The position numbers were made by a program, and so were the translations under genes. From assembly GCF_019710575.1 (NCBI RefSeq), contig NZ_JAHWFK010000045.1, forward strand, positions 1 through 64,000: DNA of 64,000 nucleotides. Direction: 5' to 3'. Position 1 is the first letter of the stretch, and every line of letters starts with the position of its first letter. Positions 1 to 7,888 of the stretch are shown in pieces. Source of the stretch: Paractinoplanes polyasparticus. Its GTDB lineage: Bacteria; Actinomycetota; Actinomycetes; Mycobacteriales; Micromonosporaceae. Below the pieces are notes generated by a model. It did not search any database. It saw nothing but the letters and a program-made list of their open reading frames with translations, and was not told where the DNA came from.

Positions 1-239
1 ACCCACACCCCCTACCAGCACAAACCGGCAGAAAAGCTCGCCCTCGCTGCTTGACAAAAACCATAGGGACACCCCCCCCGGTGGGTGGGGTTGGGTGTGA
101 AAGAGAGGGAGCGGCCTACCCCTACCAGGGCCGGCAGTCACTGGGCGAGACGCAGCCGCGGAGAACGGGAAGGGCAGGTTGCCGGGTGAGTTGGTGGTGA
201 GATGGCGGTCGGTGCTCGAAGTCAGGGAACGGAGTGGTC
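1..239. other. Upstream non-coding stretch with a short flanked segment
   Basis: No convincing reading frame is seen before the amidohydrolase. The stretch holds TTGACA at 51-56 followed by a C8 run and a G-rich block (72-95). A 10-bp direct repeat CCCCTACCAG occurs at 9-18 and again at 119-128, enclosing exactly 100 bp. There is no plausible -10 box 17 bp after TTGACA, so a promoter is not claimed. The last 10 bases hold the ribosome binding site of the next gene. Confidence 0.5.
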
Positions 240-1865
240 ATGGCTGACGCTGATCTGGTGTTCGTCGGGGGGCACGTCTTTGCGGCCGAGGAAGCAGCCA
301 CGCCCCGATCGGCGCTGGCGGTCAAGGACGGGCGGATCCTCGCGGTGGGCGGGGACGACGAGATCCGGGAGATGATCGGCGACCGGACCGATGTGGTGGA
401 GCTCGGTGGGCGGCTTCTGCTTCCGGGGTTCCAGGACGCGCACGTCCACGCGGTCATGGGCGGGGTCGAGATGGGGCAGTGCGACCTCACCGGAACTGTC
501 GACCGCGACGAGTACCTGCGACGGATCCGGAACTACGCCGACGAGCACCCGGACGCCGAGTGGATCGTCGGCGGTGGCTGGTCGATGGAGAGCTTCGAGA
601 ACGGGGTTCCCGACCGGCGTCTGCTCGATCAGGTGGTGCCGGACCGGCCCGTGTATCTGCTCAACCGGGACCACCACGCGGCCTGGGTCAACACCAGGTC
701 CCTCGAGCTGGCGGGCATCACCGCCGGCACGCCCGACCCGGCCAGCGGGCGGATCGACCGTGACTCCGACGGCAACCCGGTCGGCGCCCTGCAGGAGGGG
801 GCGATGGATCTTGTCACCGTCCCCGAGATGACGCAGACGGAAATGTACGAGGGGCTGCTCCGCGCGCAGGAGCTTCTGCACGGGCTTGGCATCACGGCCT
901 GGCAGGACGCGATGCTGGCCGCCTCGAACGGATACGCCGACGTCTCCGACGCGTACGCGAGGGCGGCGCAGGACGGCACTCTGAGCGCGACCGTCGTCGG
1001 CGCCCTCTGGTGGGATCGGGACCGCGGGCTCGAGCAGATCCCGGAGCTGCTGGCCAACCGCGACCGTCTCACCGTCGGCCGGCTGCGCTGCGACTCGGTC
1101 AAGCTGATGCTGGACGGCATCGCCGAGAACTTCACCGCTGCGATGACCGAGCCCTACCGCGACTCCTGCGGCTGTGCGACGGCCAACCGCGGGCTCTCCT
1201 TCATCGATCCTGAGGCGCTTCCGGCGTACGTCACCGAGCTCGACAAGCTGGGCTTCCAGACACACTTTCACGCGCTCGGCGACCAGGCCGTCCGTAACGC
1301 CCTGAACGCGATCGAGGCCGCGCGGAAGGCGAACGGCCCCAGCGACACCCGCCCCCACCTGGCTCACCTGCAGGTGGTGCACGCCGACGACGTGCCGCGG
1401 TTCGCCCAGCTCGGGGCCACGGCGAATCTTCAGCCGCTGTGGGCCGCCCACGAGCCGCAGATGGACGAGCTGACCATCCCGTTCCTGGATCCGAGCCTGA
1501 TCGCCCGTCAGTACCCGTTCGGCGACCTGCACCGCAGCGGCGCCCGGCTGGCCGGGGGCAGCGACTGGCCGGTCAGTTCGCCCGACCCGTTGCAGGGCAT
1601 CCACGTGGCGGTCAACCGGGTGCTGCACGGGCAGCAGCGGGATCGCTTCCTGCCGGAGCAGTCGCTCGGCCTGCGCACCGCGCTGACGGCTTACACGGCC
1701 GGTTCGGCGTACGTGAACCGGCTCGACGACACCGGCAGCCTGCGCCCGGGTTTCCGGGCCGACCTCGTGGTCCTCGACCGGGACCCGTTCGCCGCGCCGC
1801 CCGGCGAGATCGGCGACGCCTCGGTGGCGCTCACTTACGTCGCGGGTAGTCGGGTGTACGGCTGA
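240..1865 (+). CDS. YtcJ-like amidohydrolase family protein
   Basis: Predicted cytoplasmic metal-dependent hydrolase of 541 aa, the usual length for YtcJ/amidohydrolase_3 proteins. The metal-binding H68-V-H70 lies in GFQDAHVHA, a further histidine sits in FHALGD, and the late aspartate D442 lies in GGSDWPVS. An in-frame GTG exists at 234, but GGAG at 231-234 is well spaced from ATG 240, so that start is preferred. Its end overlaps the convergent PAP2 gene by 35 bp. The substrate cannot be told from sequence; the family acts on amides, ureas and formyl groups. Being next to the pca block does not by itself link it to aromatic catabolism. Confidence 0.85.
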   Translation: MADADLVFVGGHVFAAEEAATPRSALAVKDGRILAVGGDDEIREMIGDRTDVVELGGRLLLPGFQDAHVHAVMGGVEMGQCDLTGTVDRDEYLRRIRNYADEHPDAEWIVGGGWSMESFENGVPDRRLLDQVVPDRPVYLLNRDHHAAWVNTRSLELAGITAGTPDPASGRIDRDSDGNPVGALQEGAMDLVTVPEMTQTEMYEGLLRAQELLHGLGITAWQDAMLAASNGYADVSDAYARAAQDGTLSATVVGALWWDRDRGLEQIPELLANRDRLTVGRLRCDSVKLMLDGIAENFTAAMTEPYRDSCGCATANRGLSFIDPEALPAYVTELDKLGFQTHFHALGDQAVRNALNAIEAARKANGPSDTRPHLAHLQVVHADDVPRFAQLGATANLQPLWAAHEPQMDELTIPFLDPSLIARQYPFGDLHRSGARLAGGSDWPVSSPDPLQGIHVAVNRVLHGQQRDRFLPEQSLGLRTALTAYTAGSAYVNRLDDTGSLRPGFRADLVVLDRDPFAAPPGEIGDASVALTYVAGSRVYG

Positions 1866-2589
1866 CCGCGGCGGGCGCCACGCGCTGGGACGGGACGGTC
1901 ACCACGCCGGGTCTCGGCACCAGCGCGCCGACGATGACGATCAACCCGAGCACGGCGATCGCGTCGACCCAGTAGTGGTTGCCGGTGACCACGACGACGA
2001 TCACAGTGAGCACCGGGTGGGCGATCCACAGCCAGCGCTTCCAACCGGCGGTGGTGGCCATGAGCGCGAGCGCCACCACCACGGCCCAGCCGACGTGCAG
2101 GGACGGCATGGCCGCGTACTGGTTGCTGAGCGTGTCGGAGTCGGGCGCGCCGTAGACGGAGGGGCCGAACAGCCGGCCGGTGTCGACAATGCCGGCCCAG
2201 GGCAGCATGCGCGGCGGCGCGAGCGGGAACACCGCGTGGATGACCAGCGCGAACGCCGTCAGTGTGGCCAGGGTGCGGCGCATCCACAGGTACGTCTCGG
2301 GCTTCTTGACGTACATCCAGATGAGCGCGACCGCTGTGGCCGGGAAATGTACGTACGCGTAGAAGCAGTTGGCCGCCCGCACCCACCATTCGTGCGAGAG
2401 CAGGCTGGTCTGCAGGCCGGCCTCGTTGGGCAGGTGCAGCACCCGTTCGAAGTGCCAGATCGCCCCGGCGTTGTTCATCGCCTCGGTGACGTGGCCGTCG
2501 ACGAGCAGACGCCCGGCCTTGTAGGCGAGGAACAGCACGGCCACCAGGGCAAACTCTCGCACCGCACGACGCACCGCTGTGCCGTTCAT
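1831..2589 (-). CDS. PAP2-superfamily membrane phosphatase/phosphotransferase
   Basis: Protein of 252 aa with several hydrophobic helices. It carries PAP2 motifs in order: an R/P-rich PPRML segment, the core PSLHVGWA motif with His165, and the distal GNHYWVD motif. Members with this layout dephosphorylate lipid phosphates or transfer phosphoinositol at the membrane; the exact activity here is unknown. ATG at 2589 follows a GGGGGTG ribosome binding site; an upstream extension to 2643 is possible but lacks one. The gene lies 113 bp downstream of pcaJ on the same strand but looks independent of the pathway. Its 3' end overlaps the convergent amidohydrolase gene. Confidence 0.8.
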   Translation of the reverse strand: MNGTAVRRAVREFALVAVLFLAYKAGRLLVDGHVTEAMNNAGAIWHFERVLHLPNEAGLQTSLLSHEWWVRAANCFYAYVHFPATAVALIWMYVKKPETYLWMRRTLATLTAFALVIHAVFPLAPPRMLPWAGIVDTGRLFGPSVYGAPDSDTLSNQYAAMPSLHVGWAVVVALALMATTAGWKRWLWIAHPVLTVIVVVVTGNHYWVDAIAVLGLIVIVGALVPRPGVVTVPSQRVAPAAVSRTPDYPRRK

Positions 2590-2646
2590 CTGCACCCCCA
2601 AGACGACCAAGGATCGTCCCGAAGTTGCAGACCCGGCAATCATTCA

Positions 2647-2666
2647 CAGTGAGAAACTGATCACTG
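2647..2666. repeat. Short inverted repeat downstream of pcaJ
   Basis: CAGTGA at 2647-2652 and TCACTG at 2661-2666 form a perfect 6-bp inverted repeat with an 8-nt spacer. It sits between the end of pcaJ and the PAP2 start. It could be a weak terminator for the pca operon or an operator for the PAP2 gene. No T-run follows. Confidence 0.3.
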
Positions 2667-2702
2667 CCGGCGGCTGACGTTCGGGCGACGCGTACGTGAA
2701 GA

Positions 2703-3344
2703 TCAATCGAACGACGAAGGTACCAGCGGCATGCCAACCCTGGTGATCAGCTCGTCGATCGAGATCCCGAACGTCTCGACGACCCGGACCCCGTCCGGTT
2801 CGACGGCGAACGTCGCCACGTCGGTGTAAACCCTGCTCACACAGCCACGTCCGGTCAGCGGATAGGTGCACTCGGGCACGAGTTTCGGCCGCCCGTCCTT
2901 GGCGAACAGGCTCATCATCACGAAGACCTGCTTGGCCCCGATGGCCAGGTCCATCGCTCCGCCGACGGCCGGGATCGCGTCGGGCGCGCCGGTCGACCAG
3001 TTGGCCAGGTCGCCGCCGGCTGACACCTGGAACGCGCCCATGATGCAGACGTCGAGGTGGCCGCCGCGCATCATGGCGAACGAGTCGGCGTGGTGGAAGT
3101 ACGAGGCGCCGGGCAGCTCGGTGACCGGCTGCTTGCCCGCGTTGGTCAGGTCGGGGTCGATCTCGTCGCCGGTGGCCGGGCGGCCCATTCCGAGCATGCC
3201 GTTCTCGGTGTGCAGCACGACGCCGCTGTCCGGCCGCAGGAAGTCGGCGACCATCGTCGGCTGCCCGATGCCGAGGTTGACGTACGCGCCGTCCGGGATG
3301 TCGCGCGCGACGATCTCGGCCATCTGCTCGCGGGACAGACTCAT
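2703..3344 (-). CDS. pcaJ: 3-oxoadipate CoA-transferase subunit B
   Basis: The beta subunit (213 aa) of the two-subunit CoA-transferase that moves CoA from succinyl-CoA to 3-oxoadipate, the penultimate step of the protocatechuate branch of the beta-ketoadipate pathway. The catalytic glutamate is E47 in HTENGMLGMG, the family signature. The ATG at 3344 overlaps the stop of the subunit A gene by 4 bp, so the two are translationally coupled. A bare ScoB (acetoacetate) assignment would fit the sequence equally well, but linkage to pcaHGBL argues for 3-oxoadipate. It is the last gene of the leftward pca operon. Confidence 0.9.
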   Translation of the reverse strand: MSLSREQMAEIVARDIPDGAYVNLGIGQPTMVADFLRPDSGVVLHTENGMLGMGRPATGDEIDPDLTNAGKQPVTELPGASYFHHADSFAMMRGGHLDVCIMGAFQVSAGGDLANWSTGAPDAIPAVGGAMDLAIGAKQVFVMMSLFAKDGRPKLVPECTYPLTGRGCVSRVYTDVATFAVEPDGVRVVETFGISIDELITRVGMPLVPSSFD

Positions 3345-3994
3345 CGCGGCACCTCGACGATCCGGTTGACGTAGATGGCGGGCGTGACGACGACCTCGGG
3401 ATCGAGCGAACCCACCTCGACGATCCGCGACACCTGAGCGATCGTCACGGCGGCGGCGGTGGCCATCACCGGCCCGAAGTTGCGGGCCGTCTTGCGGTAG
3501 ACCAGGTTGCCCATCCGATCGGCGACGTGGGCCCGGATCAGCGCCACGTCGCCGCGGATCGGGTATTCCAGCAGGTACTCGCGGCCGTCGATGACCCGCG
3601 ACTCCTTGCCCTCGGCCAGCGGCGTGCCCACCCCGGTCGGGCTGAAGAACGCGCCGATCCCGGCTCCGGCCGCGCGCAGTCGCTCGGCCAGGTTGCCCTG
3701 CGGCACGACCTCGAGCTCGATCCGGCCCGCGCGGTACAGCCCGTCGAACACCCACGAGTCGGACTGCCGCGGGAAACTGCACACCACCTTGCGTACGCGA
3801 CCGGCCGCCAGCAATGCCGCCAGCCCGGTGTCCCCGTTGCCCGCGTTGTTGCTGACGATTGTCAGGTCGCCCGCGCCGTGCTCGATGAGCGCATCGATCA
3901 GGTCGACCGGCATCCCGGCCATGCCGAACCCGCCGACGAGCACGGTGTCGCCGTCCTTGACGACCGAAACAGCGTCCTCCGCCGAAACGATCAT
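3341..3994 (-). CDS. pcaI: 3-oxoadipate CoA-transferase subunit A
   Basis: The alpha subunit (217 aa) of the CoA-transferase. The CoA-binding glycine-rich motif GGFGMAG is at residues 21-27, and the conserved SNNAGNGD segment follows near residue 48. It pairs with PcaJ to make 3-oxoadipyl-CoA. The start at 3994 overlaps the pcaL stop by 4 bp and the stop overlaps the pcaJ start by 4 bp, so the genes form a tight operon. No start closer to the family N-terminus (MIVSAEDA) is available. The thiolase pcaF that would cleave the product is not in this window. Confidence 0.9.
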   Translation of the reverse strand: MIVSAEDAVSVVKDGDTVLVGGFGMAGMPVDLIDALIEHGAGDLTIVSNNAGNGDTGLAALLAAGRVRKVVCSFPRQSDSWVFDGLYRAGRIELEVVPQGNLAERLRAAGAGIGAFFSPTGVGTPLAEGKESRVIDGREYLLEYPIRGDVALIRAHVADRMGNLVYRKTARNFGPVMATAAAVTIAQVSRIVEVGSLDPEVVVTPAIYVNRIVEVPR

Positions 3995-5133
3995 GAAGGC
4001 TCCCCCAGCACCTGCTGGGCGATCCGGAAGGCCGTGTTGGCGGCCGGCACTCCGCAATAGATCGCGCTCTGCAACAGCACTTCCTTGATCTCGTCGTCGG
4101 TCAGCCCGTTGGTGCGGGCGGCGCGCAGGTGCATCGCCAGCTCCTCCTGGTGACCCAGGGCCACCAGCGCGGTCAAGGTGATCATCGAGCGGCTGCGGCG
4201 GTCCAGGCCGGGGCGGGTCCAGATCTCCCCCCACGCGTACGCGGTGATGAGCTCCTGAAAATCCCGGGTGAACGGTGTCGTGCCGGCCACGGCCCGGTCG
4301 ACGTGCTCGTCGCCGAGCACCTGCCGCCGCACCCTCATGCCGGCCTCGCGCACCCGGTCGAGCGTGGCCGGGCCGCCGAAGTGGTCGTCGAGCAGCGCCG
4401 CCACCTCGTCCGGCTTCTCGGCCGGTGCGAGATGGGCCGCGTTCTCGAGCACCACCAGCCGGCCGTTGCGGACCCGGGTCGCTATCCGGGCCAGGCCCTC
4501 GGGCGGCGTCGGCAGATCGTCGGCGCCGGCGATGGCAAGGACCGGCGTGGTGATCTCGCCCAGCCGGTCCCGCACGTCGAACGCGGCCAGCGCCTCGCAC
4601 ACCAGCGCATAGCTTTCCGGGTCGGCTGCGCGCAGCGAGTCGAGCAGCGCCGCCGCCACCGCGGGCGACCGCTGGGCGAAGCCGGGCGCGAACCACCGCT
4701 GCTGGGAGGCGCCGACCACGGCATGCACCCCGTCGGCCCGGACGGTCTCGGCCCGCTGCCGCCAGCCGGTGCTCTCCCCGATCTTGGCCCCGGTGCAGAC
4801 CAGCGCGGCCGACTCGACCCGCCCCGGCGCGTCGAGCAGCAGCTGCAACCCGACCGCGCCGCCCACCGAGACGCCCGCGTACCGGAACGGCTCGCCCGGC
4901 CGCAGCTGGTCGGCCAGCGTGAGGACCCCACGGGCCAGACCGGCGATCCCGAAGCCGCCGTACGCGGGTTCGCTGCCGCCGTGGCCGGGCAGGTCCCAGC
5001 CGACCACGTGGTGCCCGCCCTGGAGCTGCTCGGCTGCCCGCCGCCAGAGCGCCTCGGCCGAGGTGCCCAGCGACGGCCCGAGCAGCAGCAACGGGCGTCC
5101 GGGAGCGTCGACGAGCGTGGTCGCGGTCAGCAT
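3991..5133 (-). CDS. pcaL: Fused 3-oxoadipate enol-lactonase / 4-carboxymuconolactone decarboxylase
   Basis: A 380-aa fusion. Residues 1-255 are an alpha/beta hydrolase with nucleophile S89 in GVSVGG, hydrolysing 3-oxoadipate enol-lactone. Residues about 265-380 are a carboxymuconolactone decarboxylase domain (GDEHVDRA, then the helical GHQEELAMHL segment). The fusion order, lactonase then decarboxylase, matches PcaL of Streptomyces and Rhodococcus. It therefore does two consecutive steps in the cytoplasm. Its stop overlaps the pcaI start by 4 bp and its start lies 2 bp below the pcaB stop, all in one operon. Confidence 0.93.
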   Translation of the reverse strand: MLTATTLVDAPGRPLLLLGPSLGTSAEALWRRAAEQLQGGHHVVGWDLPGHGGSEPAYGGFGIAGLARGVLTLADQLRPGEPFRYAGVSVGGAVGLQLLLDAPGRVESAALVCTGAKIGESTGWRQRAETVRADGVHAVVGASQQRWFAPGFAQRSPAVAAALLDSLRAADPESYALVCEALAAFDVRDRLGEITTPVLAIAGADDLPTPPEGLARIATRVRNGRLVVLENAAHLAPAEKPDEVAALLDDHFGGPATLDRVREAGMRVRRQVLGDEHVDRAVAGTTPFTRDFQELITAYAWGEIWTRPGLDRRSRSMITLTALVALGHQEELAMHLRAARTNGLTDDEIKEVLLQSAIYCGVPAANTAFRIAQQVLGEPS

Positions 5134-5135
5134 GG

Positions 5136-6551
5136 CTACTCCCCCGCTCGCGCCAGCACGGCGTCGATGATCTCGTCCGTAGCGCCACGGTACGGCCGCT
5201 GCGAACCGCCGCCGACCGAGCTGGCGTGGCCGGCAGGTTCAGCCGCCGCGGCCCCTTCGCGCGGGCCACCCGAAGCGGCGCCGGCGACTGAAGCGGCGCG
5301 GGTGGAAGATCCGTTTTGAACGCCGCCGGGGCCATCCCCACCCCCCGCCCGCCCTGGGGAAGAGGAAGGGGACTTTACGCGGCTGTCAAGCCCGCCCGGC
5401 CCGGTTATCCACAGGCCGGCCGCATCGGCACCACGCTGCGGGCCACCGGCCATGCCGTACTTGCGCTGCTCGGCGTCGATGCCAGGTCGGGCGGCGGCCA
5501 GCGTCGCGGCCATCCGCTGGTCATCGACGCGCAGACCCGCCAGCATGTCGGCGGTCTGGGAACCGGCGGTGACTGTACGGCGGGCGAGTGCGCGCAGGGT
5601 GGCCCACTCGACGTGCCAGGCGCCGTCGGCTCGCTCGTCCACCATCGTGGCGGCGGCCGTGTGCAGGGTCGCGGCGAGCGGCGGCCCGGCGAGAGCAGCC
5701 CGGCGCACCAGCACGGCCAGGGTCGGATTGCGCTTGTTCGGCATCGCCGACGAGCCGCCACTCTGGACGAGGGACAGTTCACCGATCTCGGGTCGCGCGA
5801 GCGTCAGCACGTCGTTGGCTATCCGGCCCCACGCGTCGGTGCAGGTGACGAGCGCGTCCCCGAACCGGGTGAACGACGCCCGGCTGGTGTGCCACGGCTG
5901 GTGCGGTGGCAGGCCCAGCCGCGCGGCAGTGGCGCCGACCCGGGCGACGGCCCGGTCGGGCGAGCCTTCGACGGCGACGACGGCGGCCAGGCTGCCGGCC
6001 GCGCCGCCGATCTGAACGGGCAGGTCGGCTGCGGCGGCGAGCAGGTCACGCGCGTCGAGCACTCCTTGCAGCCAGCCGGCGACCTTCAGACCGAACGTGA
6101 TCGGCACCGCGTGCTGGGTGAGCGTGCGCCCCGCCATGTCGGTGTGCCGATGGCGGTCGGCCAGCGCGGCCAGGGTGACGATCTGGGCCGCGAGGTCGTC
6201 GCGGATGCGGGCGGCGGCGTCGCGCAGGCAGAGCACCAACGCCGTGTCGAGCACGTCCTGGCTGGTGAGGCCCCGATGAAGTTCTTCGGGAGCGTTCCGT
6301 GAGCGCAGGAGTGCCAGCAACGGGATGACGGGGTTGCCGCCGTCCTCGGACGCAGCGGCCAGCGCCGGCAGATCATCCGGCCCGGCCAGCTCGAGCAGGT
6401 CGGAACCGAGCGGACCGGCGCCGCGCGCATCGAGAGGGGGCGGGGAGGAATCGAGCCAGGCCGACTCGACGCGCAGCATGGCGGCCAGCACGCTCGCGTC
6501 GGTGCAGATCTCGCCGCTGCGGGCGTCGCCGGGCCAGAGCAGGTCGCTCAT
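5136..6551 (-). CDS. pcaB: 3-carboxy-cis,cis-muconate cycloisomerase with a C-terminal in-frame insertion
   Basis: Fumarase/aspartase-superfamily enzyme that lactonises 3-carboxymuconate. The superfamily signature GSSAMPNKRNP is at about residues 265-276. The frame gives 471 aa, whereas the core plus natural tail would be nearer 390. After EQRKYGMAGG the reading frame runs through about 85 residues of low-complexity Gly/Ser/Ala/Pro sequence, then returns to a typical family ending (GATDEIIDAVLARAGE, bases 5136-5183). The insert (about 5187-5441) has the base pattern of non-coding repeat DNA and carries a DnaA-box-like 9-mer. Whether the enzyme tolerates the insertion is unknown; the catalytic core is intact. 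Start ATG 6551 lies 10 bp below pcaG. Confidence 0.85.
   Translation of the reverse strand: MSDLLWPGDARSGEICTDASVLAAMLRVESAWLDSSPPPLDARGAGPLGSDLLELAGPDDLPALAAASEDGGNPVIPLLALLRSRNAPEELHRGLTSQDVLDTALVLCLRDAAARIRDDLAAQIVTLAALADRHRHTDMAGRTLTQHAVPITFGLKVAGWLQGVLDARDLLAAAADLPVQIGGAAGSLAAVVAVEGSPDRAVARVGATAARLGLPPHQPWHTSRASFTRFGDALVTCTDAWGRIANDVLTLARPEIGELSLVQSGGSSAMPNKRNPTLAVLVRRAALAGPPLAATLHTAAATMVDERADGAWHVEWATLRALARRTVTAGSQTADMLAGLRVDDQRMAATLAAARPGIDAEQRKYGMAGGPQRGADAAGLWITGPGGLDSRVKSPSSSPGRAGGGDGPGGVQNGSSTRAASVAGAASGGPREGAAAAEPAGHASSVGGGSQRPYRGATDEIIDAVLARAGE
5187..5441. repeat. Inserted repeat-like element inside the pcaB 3' end
   Basis: Boundaries are approximate, set by where the encoded protein stops and resumes looking like PcaB. 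Read on the minus strand it contains CTGTGGATAAC (a perfect TTATCCACA DnaA-box-like 9-mer on the plus strand at 5405-5413), then TTGACA, then a CCCCAGGGCGGGCGGGG block, with 55 nt from the first to the last motif. Intergenic sites at 60.43 kb and 62.5 kb have the same order of motifs with 52- and 50-nt spacing. No transposase is encoded. The inserted length is compatible with keeping the pcaB frame open. Confidence 0.6.
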
Positions 6552-6561
6552 CGGCGCCGGC

Positions 6562-7104
6562 TCATCGGGCCTGCCGGGGATAGCTCAGGAACACCGTCTC
6601 ACCCTCGCCCTGCAGGTGGATGTCGAAGAGCAGCCCACGCTGTTCGCGGGTGGTGATCAGCGTAGCGCGGCGCTCCGGTTCCAGGCCGTCGAGCAGCCCG
6701 TCCGGTTCGCTGCCGGGCAGGTAGGCGCGGGTGAAGAGCCGGTCGGTGAGGCCGCGGGCGAAGATCGTGACCGCGAAGAACGGGCGGCGGCCGGGCTCGG
6801 CCGGGCCGGGGGTCAGCGTCGAGAACCAGTAGTGACCGTCGCCGTCGGTCTGGGCGCGGCCCCAGCCGGTGAACGTGAAGCCGTCGCGGCGGATCGAGCC
6901 GGTCGCGCGCGGCACCCGGCCGTCCGGACCGGCCTGCCAGAGCTCGATCAGGGCGTCCGGCACCGGGGTTCCCTCGCCGTCCAGGACCCGCCCGTGCAGG
7001 CGTACGGCGTCGGGGTACCCCGCCGGGACCAGCAGGTTGCCACCTTCGAAGGGCAGCCCGAGGTGGAAGAACGGTCCGACGGTCTGACCGGGCGCGTAGC
7101 TCAC
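6562..7104 (-). CDS. pcaG: Protocatechuate 3,4-dioxygenase alpha subunit
   Basis: The 180-aa alpha subunit of the intradiol dioxygenase that opens protocatechuate to 3-carboxy-cis,cis-muconate. The N-terminus (SYAPGQTVGPFFHLGL) is the hallmark of PcaG, and the intradiol beta-fold follows (IELWQAGPDGR, GRAQTDGDGHY). As is normal for the alpha subunit, it lacks the full iron-ligand set, which PcaH supplies. The GTG at 7104 overlaps the pcaH stop by 4 bp (GTGA), which fixes the start. It is the second gene of the leftward operon. Confidence 0.93.
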   Translation of the reverse strand: MSYAPGQTVGPFFHLGLPFEGGNLLVPAGYPDAVRLHGRVLDGEGTPVPDALIELWQAGPDGRVPRATGSIRRDGFTFTGWGRAQTDGDGHYWFSTLTPGPAEPGRRPFFAVTIFARGLTDRLFTRAYLPGSEPDGLLDGLEPERRATLITTREQRGLLFDIHLQGEGETVFLSYPRQAR

Positions 7105-7826
7105 GATTCCTCCAGGGGCGTGCGGTGCGTGCCGCTGAGCACGATGTCCCAGCGGTAGCCCAGGCTCCGCTCCGGTGTGGTCACGCTGTGGTCGTATGCG
7201 GCGACCAGCAGCTCGCGGGCCTTGGGGTCGGTGACCGACTGGTAGATGGGGTCGAGGTCGAACAGCGGGTCCCCCGGGAAGTACATCTGGGTCACCAGGC
7301 GCTGCGTGAAGTCCGTGCCGAACAGCGAGAAGTGGATGTGCGCGGGCCGCCAGGCGTTGACGTGGTTGCGCCACGGGTAGGCGCCCGGCTTGACCGTCCG
7401 GAACGTGTAGACGCCGTCGCCGTCGGTCAGGCAGCGTCCGGCCCCGATGAAGTTCGGGTCGAGCGGCGCTGGATGCTGGTCGCGCTGGTGCCAGTAGCGT
7501 CCGGACGCGTTGGCCTGCCAGATCTCGACGAGCTGGTGGCGCACGGGCCGGCCGTCGCCGTCGGTCACCCGGCCGGTGACGATGATCCGCTCGCCCAGGG
7601 GCTCGCCCGAGCGCTGGATGGTCAGGTCGGCCTCGGCGTCGTCGATGTCCGCGGCCCCGAAGCACGGCGCCCACAACTCGACGCCCTCGGGGTCGACCTG
7701 GTGCAGGTCCCGCGTCGGATACCGCAGCACGCTGCTGCGGTAGGGCGGGTAGTCCCGGCGCGGCTGCGGACCGCCACTCCCCCGCAGCTCGTCGATCTCG
7801 CGATAGATGTCCGCCTGGGTCGTCAC
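7101..7826 (-). CDS. pcaH: Protocatechuate 3,4-dioxygenase beta subunit
   Basis: The 241-aa catalytic subunit. The non-haem Fe(III) ligands can be placed at Y111 (GRYWHQRD), Y150 (GAYPWRN), H163 and H165 (PAHIHFS), the complete intradiol set. It forms the dioxygenase with PcaG in the cytoplasm. It is first in the operon and starts at GTG 7826; no strong ribosome binding site is visible, so the start could be slightly different or the transcript nearly leaderless. Only 62 bp separate it from the divergent IclR gene, with an inverted repeat in between. Confidence 0.93.
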   Translation of the reverse strand: MTTQADIYREIDELRGSGGPQPRRDYPPYRSSVLRYPTRDLHQVDPEGVELWAPCFGAADIDDAEADLTIQRSGEPLGERIIVTGRVTDGDGRPVRHQLVEIWQANASGRYWHQRDQHPAPLDPNFIGAGRCLTDGDGVYTFRTVKPGAYPWRNHVNAWRPAHIHFSLFGTDFTQRLVTQMYFPGDPLFDLDPIYQSVTDPKARELLVAAYDHSVTTPERSLGYRWDIVLSGTHRTPLEES

Positions 7827-7868
7827 GATGGCGACGCTAGACCAGCCCGCCGGACGCCACGATACTTA

Positions 7869-7887
7869 CCTTCCATTGAACGGAAGG
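7869..7887. promoter_or_regulatory. Putative IclR-family operator between pcaH and its regulator
   Basis: A perfect 6-bp inverted repeat, CCTTCC (7869-7874) and GGAAGG (7882-7887), with spacer ATTGAAC. It is the only strong dyad in the 62-bp gap between divergent pcaH and the IclR gene. The right arm doubles as the regulator's ribosome binding site, so binding could both repress the regulator and control the pca operon. Assignment to the adjacent IclR protein is inference. Confidence 0.55.
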
Positions 7888-7888
7888 G

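Noticed and set aside
51..95. TTGACA at the start of the window as a promoter
   Set aside because: The 17-bp spacer leads into a C-run with no -10 sequence.
222..1628. Long minus-strand frame opposite the amidohydrolase
   Set aside because: It mirrors the GC-biased third positions of the real gene, has no recognisable domain and is Val/Gly/Arg-rich; a shadow frame.
5136..5186. Separate short gene at the end of pcaB
   Set aside because: The GATDEIIDAVLARAGE segment is the expected PcaB C-terminus and is in frame with the rest.
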